Positions 8,698 to 18,625 are shown, counted from the stretch's first letter. The stretch is 64,000 nucleotides of DNA from Nostoc sp. LEGE 12450 (GCF_015206895.1 NZ_JADEXU010000006.1:35400-99399), one strand, 5' to 3'. Translations and numbers: made by a program. Notes: generated by a model not told the origin, from the letters alone.

Positions 8698-9960
8698 ATG
8701 TTTCCAACTGAACCAGCTGCTGTTAATAACGGGTTTGGCGCACTGCTAAAAAACCGTGGTTTTATGCTCCTGTGGATTGGGCAACTGGTGTCCCAGTTAG
8801 CAGATAAGGTTTTCTTCGTTTTGATGATTGCTCTGCTGGAGAACTATTCACCGCTTCCTGGCTTGGCACAAAACTCGATGTACTCAACTTTGATGCTGTC
8901 CTTTACAATACCAGCAATTTTGTTCGGCTCTGCTGGTGGTATCTTTGTTGACCGCTTGCCAAAAAAGCTAATTATGGTTGGCTCAGATGTTGTGCGGGGA
9001 ATATTAACACTGTGTCTTCCCTTGTTACCAAGACAGTTTCTGATTCTATTAATCCTAACTTTTGCCATCTCTACGGTGACGCAATTTTTTGCACCAGCCG
9101 AGCAAGCAGCCATTCCCCTGTTGGTGAAGCGAGAGAATTTGTTAGCAGCCAATGCGCTGTTTACCAGCACGATGATGGGAGCTTTAATTGTTGGCTTTGC
9201 TATCGGAGAGCCAATTTTGAGTTTGGCGAAAAGCTGGATGGGAGAAGAATACGGTCAAGAGCTTGTGGTTGGTGGATTATACATATTGTCGGCTGCAATC
9301 ATGCAACCGATTAAGTTTAAAGAACCCAAACGACTGAGGGAACATCGGGCATCAAATAACCCTTGGGCTGAATTCACTGAAAGCCTGCGCTATCTCAAGA
9401 AAAACCCTTTGATCTTGAACGCTATGCTGCAACTGACAACCTTATATTGTGTGTTTGCAGCCTTAACAGTGCTGACAATTCAATTAGCTGAGGAGTTTGG
9501 TTTAAAAGAAAAACAGTTTGGCTTTTTCTTGGCAGCAGCAGGGGTTGGTATGGTATTTGGTGCGGCGATTTTAGGTCACTGGGGTGATAAATTGCATCAC
9601 AAACCCTTACCTTTAATTGGATTTTTGATGATGGCACTAGTTTTAGGGGTGTTCACTTTTACGCACAACTTATTACTGGCGCTAGGACTCTGTGCATTTT
9701 TGGGTATAGGTGCTGCCCTAATTGGCGTACCCATGCAAACTTTAATTCAACAGCAAACACCATCTACCATGCACGGGAAAGTATTTGGTTTTCAAAATCA
9801 TGCCGTAAACATCGCTCTGGCGTTACCCCTAGCAATTACTGGGCCATTAACTGATGCTTTGGGCTTGCGAACTGTGCTTGTAGGAATGAGTGTTGTTGTT
9901 GTTGTTGTCGGTGTTTGGGCTTGGAAAAATACCCGCAATGTCTTGCAAGACGTAATTTAA
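8698..9960 (+). CDS. MFS transporter
   Basis: This 420-aa major facilitator superfamily permease has about 12 hydrophobic segments. The loop between helices 2 and 3 carries GGIFVDRLPKKLIMVGSD, a variant of the MFS motif A, and a related GHWGDKLHHKP loop occurs in the second half, showing the 6+6 pseudosymmetry. It resembles the MFS_3/enterobactin-exporter-like branch (SQLADKVFFVLMIALL start), often efflux pumps. The substrate is unknown and no partner gene is adjacent. The ATG at 8698 follows an STRR block without a strong ribosome-binding site. Confidence 0.85.
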   Translation: MFPTEPAAVNNGFGALLKNRGFMLLWIGQLVSQLADKVFFVLMIALLENYSPLPGLAQNSMYSTLMLSFTIPAILFGSAGGIFVDRLPKKLIMVGSDVVRGILTLCLPLLPRQFLILLILTFAISTVTQFFAPAEQAAIPLLVKRENLLAANALFTSTMMGALIVGFAIGEPILSLAKSWMGEEYGQELVVGGLYILSAAIMQPIKFKEPKRLREHRASNNPWAEFTESLRYLKKNPLILNAMLQLTTLYCVFAALTVLTIQLAEEFGLKEKQFGFFLAAAGVGMVFGAAILGHWGDKLHHKPLPLIGFLMMALVLGVFTFTHNLLLALGLCAFLGIGAALIGVPMQTLIQQQTPSTMHGKVFGFQNHAVNIALALPLAITGPLTDALGLRTVLVGMSVVVVVVGVWAWKNTRNVLQDVI

Positions 9961-10092
9961 TTAATGTAGGCTAATAATCTATCTTTATATCTAATATAAA
10001 AATTAATCAGGTTTTCATTGAAGTTTTCAACTAAAATGAAATCTTAACTACAGAATTCAGCATTAACTTTAGCTATAGTCTGAGGTTTGACC

Positions 10093-12006
10093 GTGCGTTC
10101 ACGAAGTGTCTCCGCAGGAGAATCGCTCTCCCAAATTAGTCTCCCACAAACTGAGAATCACAAACAGTCTCGTGCTTCTAGCCCGCCAGTCCTGCCCAAA
10201 CGTGCATCTGGCGGTTTTGCTCTGCTTGACAGCCTTCATCGCCACGGCGTTGATTATATTTTTGGTTATCCTGGTGGGGCAATTCTACCAATTTATGACG
10301 ACCTGTATAAAGTGGAAGCGACTGGTGCTATTAAGCACATTCTCGTGAGACACGAACAAGGTGCAGCCCACGCCGCAGACGGTTACGCCCGTGCAACTGG
10401 GAAGGTAGGAGTATGCTTTGGCACTTCTGGGCCAGGAGCAACTAACTTGGTGACAGGGATCGCCACCGCCTACATGGATTCAATCCCAATGATTGTGGTT
10501 ACGGGGCAGGTAGCACGTCCGTCCATTGGTACAGATGCCTTTCAGGAAACCGATATTTACGGCATTACGCTACCCATCGTCAAGCACTCTTATGTAGTGC
10601 GTGACCCCAAAGATATGGCGCGAATTGTCGCCGAAGCTTTCCACATCGCTAGCACTGGGCGACCAGGACCAGTTCTGATTGATGTCCCCAAAGATGTAGC
10701 TTTAGAAGAATTTGACTATGTACCTGTAAAACCAGGTTCAGTGAAGTTGCGCGGTTATCGTCCCACGGTGAAGGGAAATCCCCGGCAAATTAACGCTGCA
10801 ATTCAGTTGATTACTGAAAGTCGCCGTCCTCTACTGTATATCGGTGGTGGTGCGATCGCAGCTGGTGCCCATGAAGAAATTAAAGAACTAGCTGAATTAT
10901 TCAACATCCCTGTCACCACCACCTTAATGGGGATCGGTGGCTTTGACGAACATCATCCCCTAGCTTTGGGAATGTTGGGGATGCACGGCACTGCTTACGC
11001 TAACTTTGCTGTAAGTGATTGCGACTTGCTGATTTGTGTCGGCGCTAGATTTGACGATCGCGTTACAGGCAAATTAGACGAATTCGCCTCCCGCGCTAAA
11101 GTCATTCACATCGACATCGATCCCGCAGAAGTCGGCAAAAATCGCGTTCCCGAAGTGCCCATCGTCGGCGATGTGCGGAACGTCTTAGTAGACTTGTTGC
11201 GTCGCTGCAAAGAAACAGGCGTTAAGGCTACACCTAATCAAAACCAAGAGTGGTTAAATTTAGTTAATCGTTGGCGCGAAGAGTATCCTCTAATAGTGCC
11301 GCATCATGCCGACAGCATTTCACCCCAAGAAGTGATTGTAGAAGTTAGTAGCCAAGCACCCCACGCTTTCTACACCACAGATGTAGGACAACATCAAATG
11401 TGGGCAGCACAATTCCTCAAAAACGGCCCAAGACGCTGGATTTCTAGCGCGGGTTTAGGAACAATGGGTTTTGGCTTACCTGCCGCAATGGGCGCTAAAG
11501 TGGCGTTTCCTGATGAAGAAGTCATTTGTATCAGTGGCGATGCCAGTTTCCAAATGTGTTTGCAGGAATTGGGAACACTCGCACAGTATGGAATAAATGT
11601 CAAGACAATAATTATCAATAACGGCTGGCAAGGAATGGTGCGCCAGTGGCAGCAAGCCTTTTATGGTGAGCGTTACTCATGCTCCAACATGGAAGTAGGG
11701 ATGCCAGACGTAGAGTTATTGGCACAAGCTTATGGCATTAAGGGTATGGTAATCAGCGATCGCAGTCAATTAAAAGATGCGATCGCCGAAATGCTGGCAC
11801 ACAAAGGGCCAGTAATCTTAAATGTCCACGTCACCAGAGACGAAAACTGCTATCCAATGGTAGTCCCTGGTAAGAGCAACGCTCAAATGGTCGGCTTGCA
11901 GAAGCGATCGCCCAAAGCAGCAGCGGAACCAGTTTATTGTAGTAACTGCAATGCCAAAAATGCTCCTAACCACAACTTCTGCGCTGAGTGTGGGACGAAG
12001 CTGTAA
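10093..12006 (+). CDS. ilvB: Acetolactate synthase large subunit with C-terminal zinc ribbon
   Basis: This ThDP-dependent enzyme condenses pyruvate to acetolactate or acetohydroxybutyrate, the first common step of branched-chain amino acid synthesis. Visible are the ThDP-glutamate region ([34 protein letters not shown]), the FAD/pyruvate region ([20 protein letters not shown]-like) and the ThDP/Mg motif near the C-terminus ([14 protein letters not shown]...[12 protein letters not shown]). The last 25 residues form an unusual CxxC-x10-CxxC zinc ribbon ([11 protein letters not shown]...FCAECGTKL). GTG at 10093 follows TGAGG by 7 bases and is preferred to the TTG at 10087. The first dozen codons match a dispersed Nostoc repeat. 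No regulatory subunit gene (ilvN) lies nearby. Confidence 0.95.
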   Translation: MRSRSVSAGESLSQISLPQTENHKQSRASSPPVLPKRASGGFALLDSLHRHGVDYIFGYPGGAILPIYDDLYKVEATGAIKHILVRHEQGAAHAADGYARATGKVGVCFGTSGPGATNLVTGIATAYMDSIPMIVVTGQVARPSIGTDAFQETDIYGITLPIVKHSYVVRDPKDMARIVAEAFHIASTGRPGPVLIDVPKDVALEEFDYVPVKPGSVKLRGYRPTVKGNPRQINAAIQLITESRRPLLYIGGGAIAAGAHEEIKELAELFNIPVTTTLMGIGGFDEHHPLALGMLGMHGTAYANFAVSDCDLLICVGARFDDRVTGKLDEFASRAKVIHIDIDPAEVGKNRVPEVPIVGDVRNVLVDLLRRCKETGVKATPNQNQEWLNLVNRWREEYPLIVPHHADSISPQEVIVEVSSQAPHAFYTTDVGQHQMWAAQFLKNGPRRWISSAGLGTMGFGLPAAMGAKVAFPDEEVICISGDASFQMCLQELGTLAQYGINVKTIIINNGWQGMVRQWQQAFYGERYSCSNMEVGMPDVELLAQAYGIKGMVISDRSQLKDAIAEMLAHKGPVILNVHVTRDENCYPMVVPGKSNAQMVGLQKRSPKAAAEPVYCSNCNAKNAPNHNFCAECGTKL

Positions 12007-12032
12007 CGCTTTTTGAGAATTAAATAGTTTTT

Positions 12033-12066
12033 ATACGCAGAGGGATGTCTCTCTGCGTATTTTTTA
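12033..12066 (+). terminator. Rho-independent terminator of ilvB
   Basis: ATACGCAGAG and CTCTGCGTAT form a perfect 10-bp stem with an 8-nt loop followed by a T-run, 27 bases after the ilvB stop. Confidence 0.9.
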
Positions 12067-12172
12067 TGAAGAAATATTTATATCAATGTATTTTTCTCCA
12101 TTCTTTTGGGAATCCTAAATTCTAGGAAGCATTTTACTTCCTGAAATATCACGTAACTTTTAGAGGATAATT

Positions 12173-12634
12173 ATGTCTAAACGCAAGTTGCCCAAAGGCC
12201 GTAGTGTTAGTTCAGTTGCTTTAGAACCAGAAGTTGCGATCGCAATCCTTGGACTATTTTCCGCAGCCGCCGATGGTGAAGGTATTTCTTCAACAGAAGA
12301 ATATGCTTTAAGTGAATTTCTGAGTCGGGTTGACTTATTTGAAGATTACTCTGAAGAAGACTTTGAAGAATTGACCGAAAAAGTTGTCAGCTTGATTGAA
12401 GAAGAAGAACCAGAAGATTTAATCGCTCAGTCCATCGAATCCTTACCGAATAGAGGTTATCGGGAAGCTGCATATATCACAGCTATCTTAGTGGTGGGGA
12501 TTGATGAGGAAGTACCCGAAGCGGAACAAGATTATATCTCTGAGCTTCAGGAAGCCTTAAAGATTTCAGACGAGCGGGCACAAGAACTGATAGACGCAGT
12601 GTTCGGGGAAGATGAAGAAGAGGAAGAGGAGTAA
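12173..12634 (+). CDS. TerB-like (tellurite resistance TerB family) protein
   Basis: The 153-aa acidic, all-helical protein matches the TerB fold: an EPEVAIAILGLFSAAADGEGISSTEEYALSEFLSRV helix pair, a second helical repeat near AAYITAILVVGIDEEVPEAEQDYISELQEAL, and a polyglutamate tail (GEDEEEEEE). TerB proteins accompany TerD-type proteins in membrane-associated stress systems. Here three TerD genes lie 3 kb downstream on the same strand, but a dacB gene and a reverse gene intervene, so a functional link is only suggested. An AGAGG ribosome-binding site precedes the ATG. Confidence 0.75.
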   Translation: MSKRKLPKGRSVSSVALEPEVAIAILGLFSAAADGEGISSTEEYALSEFLSRVDLFEDYSEEDFEELTEKVVSLIEEEEPEDLIAQSIESLPNRGYREAAYITAILVVGIDEEVPEAEQDYISELQEALKISDERAQELIDAVFGEDEEEEEE

Positions 12635-12791
12635 TCCTTTTTCAATTACAGCCTCAAGCATCTACTATCGTTAATTTGGGGTTGCTAATTTAGAGTAAAA
12701 AATAATTTTGTTTAAGTTGAGTTGTTCAGATTCCTGACTTCATAAAGAAGTTGGGAATCTTGTACTTTATCAAAATTAATCCCATAGACCA

Positions 12792-13457
12792 CTAATTAGA
12801 AATTGGTACATTTTTAAATGCGGCTGTATCTGGCACAAAAATGTCCAAGTTATTAACACCATCGGGAACTCTTAGCCAGATATAAGCATCTGCGGAGGCT
12901 TGTGGGCGTACTTGAAACAAAGAAACGCTTCCTGTTGAGCGATTGAGAGCAACTCCTTTGTAGGTTACGCTAGTCTCAGCATTACGGGCTGTTGTACTAG
13001 CCACCGATATAATATCACCAACAACTCCGTCTGTGGCAAGGCGACGAATCCGCATTTGCAAATTTACCACATCACGGTTTCCAGTTTCTGGATCTTTAAT
13101 TCGCTTTGCTGAAAGTAACTCAACTTCTGCCTTTTTGCCAAAAGCAGGCTGCACAAATTGACCAGGGCTAATTGTTGAAGTTGTAGTACTGGCTGGGGAT
13201 GGTGAGGCTGTTGCTTGTGGAGAAGTTGTAGCTGTAGGGCTTGGCACTTGACTGGGAATGGTGTTGCTGACTGTATTACTAGCATTTAGTGTCTGCCGCA
13301 ACGTGAAAACTTCATAAGCTACATAGCCGCTACATCCCAAAGCCAAAGTAGAGAGTAATACAGCTACACCAGATAAAAATGTACTCACACTGTTGCCTCG
13401 ATTTCGTATTTCTGTAGTATGTGCAGGTTGACTTACGTTTCTATTTTGTAGTCCCAT
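12792..13457 (-). CDS. Membrane-anchored hypothetical protein
   Basis: The 221-aa product has one N-terminal transmembrane helix (residues about 24-48, TFLSGVAVLLSTLALGCSGYVAYEVF), a Ser/Thr/Pro/Ala-rich linker (about 62-98) and a compact C-terminal domain likely outside the membrane. That domain has alternating beta-type sequence (AEVELLSAKRIKDPETGNRDVVNLQMRIRRL) and recalls DUF4352-like immunoglobulin-type domains, though I do not recognise it firmly. The gene is divergent from dacB. No function can be assigned. Confidence 0.65.
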   Translation of the reverse strand: MGLQNRNVSQPAHTTEIRNRGNSVSTFLSGVAVLLSTLALGCSGYVAYEVFTLRQTLNASNTVSNTIPSQVPSPTATTSPQATASPSPASTTTSTISPGQFVQPAFGKKAEVELLSAKRIKDPETGNRDVVNLQMRIRRLATDGVVGDIISVASTTARNAETSVTYKGVALNRSTGSVSLFQVRPQASADAYIWLRVPDGVNNLDIFVPDTAAFKNVPISN

Positions 13458-13625
13458 AAATTATGTTTGTGCGTAGGCGCAGCCCGTCGTAGACATCGGC
13501 CACCTATGAAACATGTGAACATCTTCCCTATACTAGTTAAGTAACTTTACTGAGCCAATTCTTCTCTCTCCGGAAAGAAGTTGTTGGCAAACTAAAAATA
13601 TCTATCTTTGGGATAAGAAAAATTG

Positions 13626-15095
13626 GTGAGACTTAAGACTTTCAACCAACCACTGGGTGTTTTGTTAATATTCTTGACTAGCCAGATAGGATTTAGTTCT
13701 ATTGCGAAAGCACAAACCCAAGTCGCGCCAACAACCAGTACAAAATCAATTTGCTCTACCCAACTGGGAACAGCTATAGATGCTGTAATCAATCGTCCCT
13801 TATTTAGTCGGGTGCGCTGGGGAATTTTAGTGCAACCCCTATCAAGTGGGCAAACTCTTTATAGTCGGGATGCTCAGAAATATTTTACTCCTGCGTCTAA
13901 TCTCAAATTGCTGACAACAGCAGCTGCATTGCAGCAATTGGGTGCTAATTTTCGGATTCGTACCTCTATTTATCAGAATGGCAATGGTGTTTTACGTGTT
14001 GTCGGTAGGGGAGATCCCAGCTTAAGTGATACTCAACTGCAAACATTAGCACAGCAGCTAAAACAGAAAGGTATTACTCAAATTCAGAGGTTGATAGCTG
14101 ATGATAGTTATATTCAAGGAGATATTGTTAACCCCACCTGGCAATGGGAAGATGTGCAGTCAGACTATGGCGCACCAGTCAGCAGCTTTATTCTCAATCA
14201 AAATATTTTTAGCTTAAAACTTGTACCGCAGGCTGTAGGTAAATCCTTACAAGTAGTGTGGATTGATCCTGGCGAGGCGAAACAGTGGCGGACAATTAAT
14301 CAGTCAATAACGGTTGCCCAAAATCAACCAACTTACGTCAATATTACCCGCGAATTATCAGGAACAGCATTACGAATTCAAGGACAACTAACAACAAATT
14401 CTGAACCGTCTTTAATAGATTTGCCTGTAATTGACCCTAATTATTATTTCTTACGACGCTTCCGTGCTGCTTTGGCAACAGAAAAAATTCCTTTGGGACA
14501 AACATTAGTGGTAACTGGTGGTGTTCATCAAGAGGAAATAGCTTTTGTAGAGTCACCACCTTTATCTGAATTATTAATGGAAACTCTTCAGAATAGTAAT
14601 AATCTATATGCTGAGGCACTATTGAGAGCATTAGCTGGGGAAAAACCCAGAGTGAAAACTAAAACTAGCATTGATGTTGGTTTAGAAGCTGTCAAAGCAA
14701 GTTTAACTCAATTGGGAGTTGATCCAGCAAATTACATTTTAGTAGATGGTTCGGGTTTATCACGTCGGAACTTAGCCACACCAGAAGCTTTTGTACAAAC
14801 TTTGCGAGGGATGGCAAGAACACCAGCAGGATATGTGTATCGCGCATCTTTACCCGTAGCAGGTAAAATTGGAACCTTAAAAGGGCGCTTTCAAAACACA
14901 TCTGCTGAGGGCATTGTGCAAGCAAAAACAGGTACATTAACGGGTGTAGTTTCTCTATCTGGATATATAAATTCGCCTAAATATGAGCCATTAGTTTTTA
15001 GTATTATCGTTAATCAATCGGATCAACCTGCAACGGCTGTGCGGCAAATAATTGATGAAGTTGTTGTGTTGTTAACGCAGTTGCAGCGTTGTTAA
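13626..15095 (+). CDS. dacB: D-alanyl-D-alanine carboxypeptidase/endopeptidase (PBP4, DacB family)
   Basis: This periplasmic peptidase of family S13 (about 489 aa) trims or cleaves peptidoglycan crosslinks. Seen in order are a signal peptide (LGVLLIFLTSQIGFSSIAKAQ), the SxxK motif PASNLKLLTTAAAL near residue 88, a long inserted domain, the SxN motif (SNNLYAEALLRAL) and the KTG motif VQAKTGTL near the C-terminus. These are the three active-site motifs of class C penicillin-binding proteins. GTG at 13626 was preferred to the adjacent TTG at 13623; neither has a strong ribosome-binding site. The nearby TerD genes begin 760 bases downstream and are probably transcribed separately. Confidence 0.92.
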   Translation: MRLKTFNQPLGVLLIFLTSQIGFSSIAKAQTQVAPTTSTKSICSTQLGTAIDAVINRPLFSRVRWGILVQPLSSGQTLYSRDAQKYFTPASNLKLLTTAAALQQLGANFRIRTSIYQNGNGVLRVVGRGDPSLSDTQLQTLAQQLKQKGITQIQRLIADDSYIQGDIVNPTWQWEDVQSDYGAPVSSFILNQNIFSLKLVPQAVGKSLQVVWIDPGEAKQWRTINQSITVAQNQPTYVNITRELSGTALRIQGQLTTNSEPSLIDLPVIDPNYYFLRRFRAALATEKIPLGQTLVVTGGVHQEEIAFVESPPLSELLMETLQNSNNLYAEALLRALAGEKPRVKTKTSIDVGLEAVKASLTQLGVDPANYILVDGSGLSRRNLATPEAFVQTLRGMARTPAGYVYRASLPVAGKIGTLKGRFQNTSAEGIVQAKTGTLTGVVSLSGYINSPKYEPLVFSIIVNQSDQPATAVRQIIDEVVVLLTQLQRC

Positions 15096-15854
15096 AAAAT
15101 GTTTAGAGATGCAAAAGTTTGTATCTCTATATTTGCTGACTCTGGTAAATAATTGCAGCGATCGCAGTATCAAACGATCAGAGATTGATTCTGCCATAAC
15201 TCATTGACAATAAAGCCCTAGACTCCGAGCTTTTACTTGGATTCAAACATAAAGACAATAATTTTTAATAGTTTAGCGCAATTATAGTCTACTTCATAAT
15301 GGCAATTAGATCAGTAATACCTGCAAAAAATATGTGGTATAAATACAAAAATGTTGGATATTACGTATTTTTCCTGATTACACTGCTTTTAAATATGACT
15401 ACGATAGAGCGCATAACAATATGATATGTCTTCAATTATGCGGCGTATTATTATTCAACTCAAATAGATAAACGCCTTAGTAAACTCCGACATAAAAACG
15501 TAATTATACAATAAAAATTTGTAGCTTTATTGTTCATTACTTTAATGGAGAATAATTTTGTATGCCAATTTTAAGGTGCAAAAAATTAGTAAAAATTAAC
15601 AAAGTTAAAAAGCTAGAAGTAACTCTTAATAAATAGGACTTACGCAAGTGTCACAAAAAATCAGATTTGTAGTTTGTAGTAAGGGCTTTAGCCCTTATTT
15701 TCAGGACTAAAGTCTTCTCTGCGAGACGCTGCGCGAACACTACGAACTGAAAATAATATGCCAGTTGCGTAAGTCCTAATAAAGACTAATACGAATAGCT
15801 ACCTAATCAAATAGTTAAAAATATTCGCAGTTTAAACATATTCAAAATCATCAC
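15096..15854. other. Intergenic stretch before the ter genes
   Basis: Some 760 AT-rich bases carry no supported gene. They contain the MITE-like element at 15634-15778 and presumably the promoter of the TerD genes near 15790-15850. Confidence 0.6.
15634..15778. mobile_element. 145-bp MITE-like element with TAGGACTTACGCAA ends
   Basis: Terminal inverted repeats TAGGACTTACGCAA / TTGCGTAAGTCCTA bound a 145-bp non-coding element. The interior includes an AAGGGCTTTAGCCCTT palindrome and the dispersed word TCTGCGAGACGCTGCGCGAAC. A 5-bp direct repeat ATAAA flanks it (15629-15633 and 15779-15783), a possible target duplication, though AT-rich and so less compelling. Confidence 0.75.
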
Positions 15855-16457
15855 ATGGTAATCAACCTACAAAAAGGGCAACGTATCTCACTTTCTAAAG
15901 AAGCACCTGGGCTTACAAAGCTGATGTGTGGGCTAGGGTGGGATATAGCAAAACGTTCTGGTGGCAGTTTTTTTGGGGCTTTCGGTAATACTCAAAACTG
16001 CGACTTAGATGCTTCTGTAATCTGTTTAGATAAAAATGACAAAATAACAGATATCGGTAACGTTCTTTACTTTGGAAATTTATTGCACAAATCAGGAGCT
16101 ATTACCCATTTGGGTGATAATCTTACAGGTGCAGGTACAGGTGATGACGAGCAAATTATTGTAGATTTAGCTCGACTACCAAAAGAAATTGTCAAACTAG
16201 TTTTTACGGTTAATATTTACGACTGTATTGCTCGTAAGCAAGAATTTGCACAGGTACAAAATGCCTTTGTGCGTTTAGTCAATACATCTAACAATCAAGA
16301 ACTGGCCAAATATCATTTATCTGGTTCTGAATACAAAGGAATGACCGGGATGATCATGGCTGAAATTTACAATCACAATAACGAGTGGAAAATGGCAGCT
16401 ATTGGTAACGGCATTAATGTTAATGGTTTGCAGGGACTTATGAAAGTCTATGCTTAA
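15855..16457 (+). CDS. TerD-family protein 1
   Basis: This is a 200-aa TerD-domain protein, a Ca2+-binding beta-sandwich found in tellurite/stress-response ter operons. Diagnostic stretches are LQKGQRISLSKEAPGLTKL, CDLDASVICLDKNDKI, the Ca-loop GAGTGDDEQIIVDL and VKLVFTVNIYDC. Compared with the next two TerDs it has an insertion after GLGWDIA (RSGGSFFGAFGNTQN) and more divergent sequence. It is the first of three tandem TerD genes on the plus strand, 70 bases before the second, likely co-transcribed. Confidence 0.9.
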   Translation: MVINLQKGQRISLSKEAPGLTKLMCGLGWDIAKRSGGSFFGAFGNTQNCDLDASVICLDKNDKITDIGNVLYFGNLLHKSGAITHLGDNLTGAGTGDDEQIIVDLARLPKEIVKLVFTVNIYDCIARKQEFAQVQNAFVRLVNTSNNQELAKYHLSGSEYKGMTGMIMAEIYNHNNEWKMAAIGNGINVNGLQGLMKVYA

Positions 16458-16527
16458 CTACTTATTGAGTTACCCAACTCAATAACAACTCTGCACAAAA
16501 TTCGTTTTGAAAAAATAGGGAGTAATT

Positions 16528-17100
16528 ATGTCAATAAACCTCAGCAAAGGCGAAAGAATCAATCTTTCAAAAGAAGCACCAAGCTTAAAAAATGCTGGTA
16601 TTGGTTTAGGATGGGATATCAACGTTACAGATACAGGTACAGTTTTTGACCTTGATGCTTCTATCTTTATGTTAGGTGCTAACGGAAAAATTCCTAATGA
16701 AAAATACTTTGTTTTCTATAACAACTCCCAATCACCAGATGGTTCTGTAAAACATGAAGGAGACAGCAGAACTGGAGAAGGGCTTGGAGACGATGAAACA
16801 ATTCAAATTGATTTGGGCAAAGTTGATGCTTCGGTTCAAGAAATAGTTTTTGTCGTTACCATTCATGAAGCAGATCAAAGAAAGCAAAATTTTGGACAAG
16901 TCAGAAACTCATTTATCAGAATTTATGACAACGCCACAGAAAAACAAATTGCTAAGTATGAATTAGATGAAGATGCTTCCGCAGAAACTGCAATTGAATT
17001 TGGTAAGCTTTATCGAAAAGATGGGGAATGGAGATTCCAAGCTGTCGGTGCTGGTTATAAATCAGGGCTACAAAGTTTTGTAGAACGATATGCTGCTTAG
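16528..17100 (+). CDS. terD: TerD-family protein 2
   Basis: This is a canonical 190-aa TerD protein: INLSKGERINLSKEAPSLKNAGIGLGWD at the N-terminus, FDLDASIFMLGANGKI, the calcium loop EGLGDDETIQIDL, and the C-terminal EWRFQAVGAGYKSGLQSFVERY. It is close to the TerD half of the following gene, which suggests a local duplication. A GGGAGTAATT ribosome-binding site precedes the ATG. A terminator-like hairpin follows at 17125-17161, so only part of transcription may reach the third gene. TerD proteins are linked to resistance to tellurite, phage and membrane stress; the direct function is unresolved. Confidence 0.93.
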   Translation: MSINLSKGERINLSKEAPSLKNAGIGLGWDINVTDTGTVFDLDASIFMLGANGKIPNEKYFVFYNNSQSPDGSVKHEGDSRTGEGLGDDETIQIDLGKVDASVQEIVFVVTIHEADQRKQNFGQVRNSFIRIYDNATEKQIAKYELDEDASAETAIEFGKLYRKDGEWRFQAVGAGYKSGLQSFVERYAA

Positions 17101-17124
17101 TAGCTATCTCAAAAAGTAATAAGT

Positions 17125-17161
17125 AAAAAGGGGGTAAGAGTCATGAATACCTCCTTTTTTT
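17125..17161 (+). terminator. Terminator between TerD 2 and the TerD-vWA gene
   Basis: AAAAAGGGGGTA pairs with TACCTCCTTTTT (one G-T pair) and a T7 run follows. It may attenuate read-through into the TerD-vWA gene. Confidence 0.75.
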
Positions 17162-17206
17162 GTATAAGTTAATTCACAAAAACTAAATTTATAGGATGTA
17201 TATGAA

Positions 17207-18625
17207 ATGGAAATTGAATTAAGCAAAGGTGGTAGATTTAATCTTTCTAAAGAAGCTCCTAATTTAAAGAAAGTAGCTATTGGCTTGGGTTGGCAAACAA
17301 ATCAAGCTGGACAAAATTATGATATTGATGCTTCCGTATTTATGTTAGACGCGAATGCCAAAATACCCGATGAGAAATACTTTATTTTCTACAATAACCT
17401 GCAATCACTAGATGGTTCTTTAAAACACTCAGGAGATAATAGAACTGGAGAAGGTAACGGAGATGACGAGACAATTTATGTTGATTTGGAAAAAGTAAAT
17501 CCAGCTATTCAGGAAATAGTTTTTGTTGTCACTATTCATGAAGGGCAAGAAAAAAATCAAAATTTTAGCCAAATAAAAAATGCCTTTATCAAGATTTACA
17601 ATCACGAAAGTAAAAACTCTCTGGCTCGGTATAACTTAAGAGAGGCTTTTTCTCAAGAGACATCTTTGGAATTTGGACGTTTGTATAAAAAGGACAATGA
17701 ATGGAGATTTCAAGCAGTAGGAGAAGGCTATAGTTCTGGGTTACAAAGTTTTGTAGATAAATATATTGGAGAAACTAAACAAGAAAAAAGTCAAGAATAT
17801 CCGATCGTACAAAGTGAGAAAAAAACTTATAAAAATCAAGAAAATATAATATTAGATAAAAAGCTTGAACGTGAAGCACCACATATTTTTAATCTTGCTA
17901 AAAAAGCAGATATATCACTTCAGAAAGTAAATCTTACCAATCATAAAGCTAAGGTTGTGCTTTGCCTTGATATTTCTGGTTCAATGAGTTCGCTCTATTG
18001 CACAGGTAAAATCCAGAGGTTCGCTGAAAAAATCCTTGCTTTAGGATGTCGTTTTGATGAAAATGCCTCTATTGATATATTTCTATTCGGAGTTGAAACC
18101 CATAATGTAGGTGCAATGACTATTGAAAATTTTAAAAGCTTTATTCCCAATCTATTAAAACAGTATCCACTCGAAGGTGGTACTTACTATGGTAAAGCTA
18201 TCAATATGATTAGAAAAGTTTATTTTCCTATATCTAAAAAAGAGAGCCAAAAAAATACTACGCCCTTAAGTCAACCAGTTTATATCATGTTTGTTACAGA
18301 TGGAGCAACATCTGACGAGCCAGAAACAGAACAGTATCTTAAAGAGTCTTCTTATGAACCTATTTTTTGGCAATTTATGGCTATTGGCAAATCACGTAAG
18401 GATGCTAAGGGTAAAGGCATTTTAGGCTGGTTATCTCAAGCAAAGACAAGTGATTTTACCTTCTTAGAACGATTGGATGAAATGAGCGATCGCTATGTTG
18501 ATAATTCAGATTTCTTTAGTTTAGAAGATCCAGAAACTATAGCAGATCAAGAACTTTATGATTTACTGATGAATGAATATCCTAACTGGCTAAAACTAGC
18601 TAAAACAAAGAATTTATTACAATAA
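17207..18625 (+). CDS. TerD-vWA fusion (TerF-like)
   Basis: The 472-aa product fuses an N-terminal TerD domain (1-190, with DIDASVFMLDANAKIPDEKYF and the Ca-loop EGNGDDETIYVDL) to a von Willebrand factor A domain (about 225-450), joined by a Lys/Glu-rich linker. The vWA MIDAS residues are visible: VVLCLDISGSMSS, the Thr loop EGGTYYGKA and the Asp in FVTDGATSDE. This architecture is that of TerF in plasmid ter operons. The vWA part probably binds partner proteins in a metal-dependent way. The TerD half is nearly the same as the preceding gene. Transport and phosphorylation partners (TerC, TerY) are not in the window. Confidence 0.9.
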   Translation: MEIELSKGGRFNLSKEAPNLKKVAIGLGWQTNQAGQNYDIDASVFMLDANAKIPDEKYFIFYNNLQSLDGSLKHSGDNRTGEGNGDDETIYVDLEKVNPAIQEIVFVVTIHEGQEKNQNFSQIKNAFIKIYNHESKNSLARYNLREAFSQETSLEFGRLYKKDNEWRFQAVGEGYSSGLQSFVDKYIGETKQEKSQEYPIVQSEKKTYKNQENIILDKKLEREAPHIFNLAKKADISLQKVNLTNHKAKVVLCLDISGSMSSLYCTGKIQRFAEKILALGCRFDENASIDIFLFGVETHNVGAMTIENFKSFIPNLLKQYPLEGGTYYGKAINMIRKVYFPISKKESQKNTTPLSQPVYIMFVTDGATSDEPETEQYLKESSYEPIFWQFMAIGKSRKDAKGKGILGWLSQAKTSDFTFLERLDEMSDRYVDNSDFFSLEDPETIADQELYDLLMNEYPNWLKLAKTKNLLQ

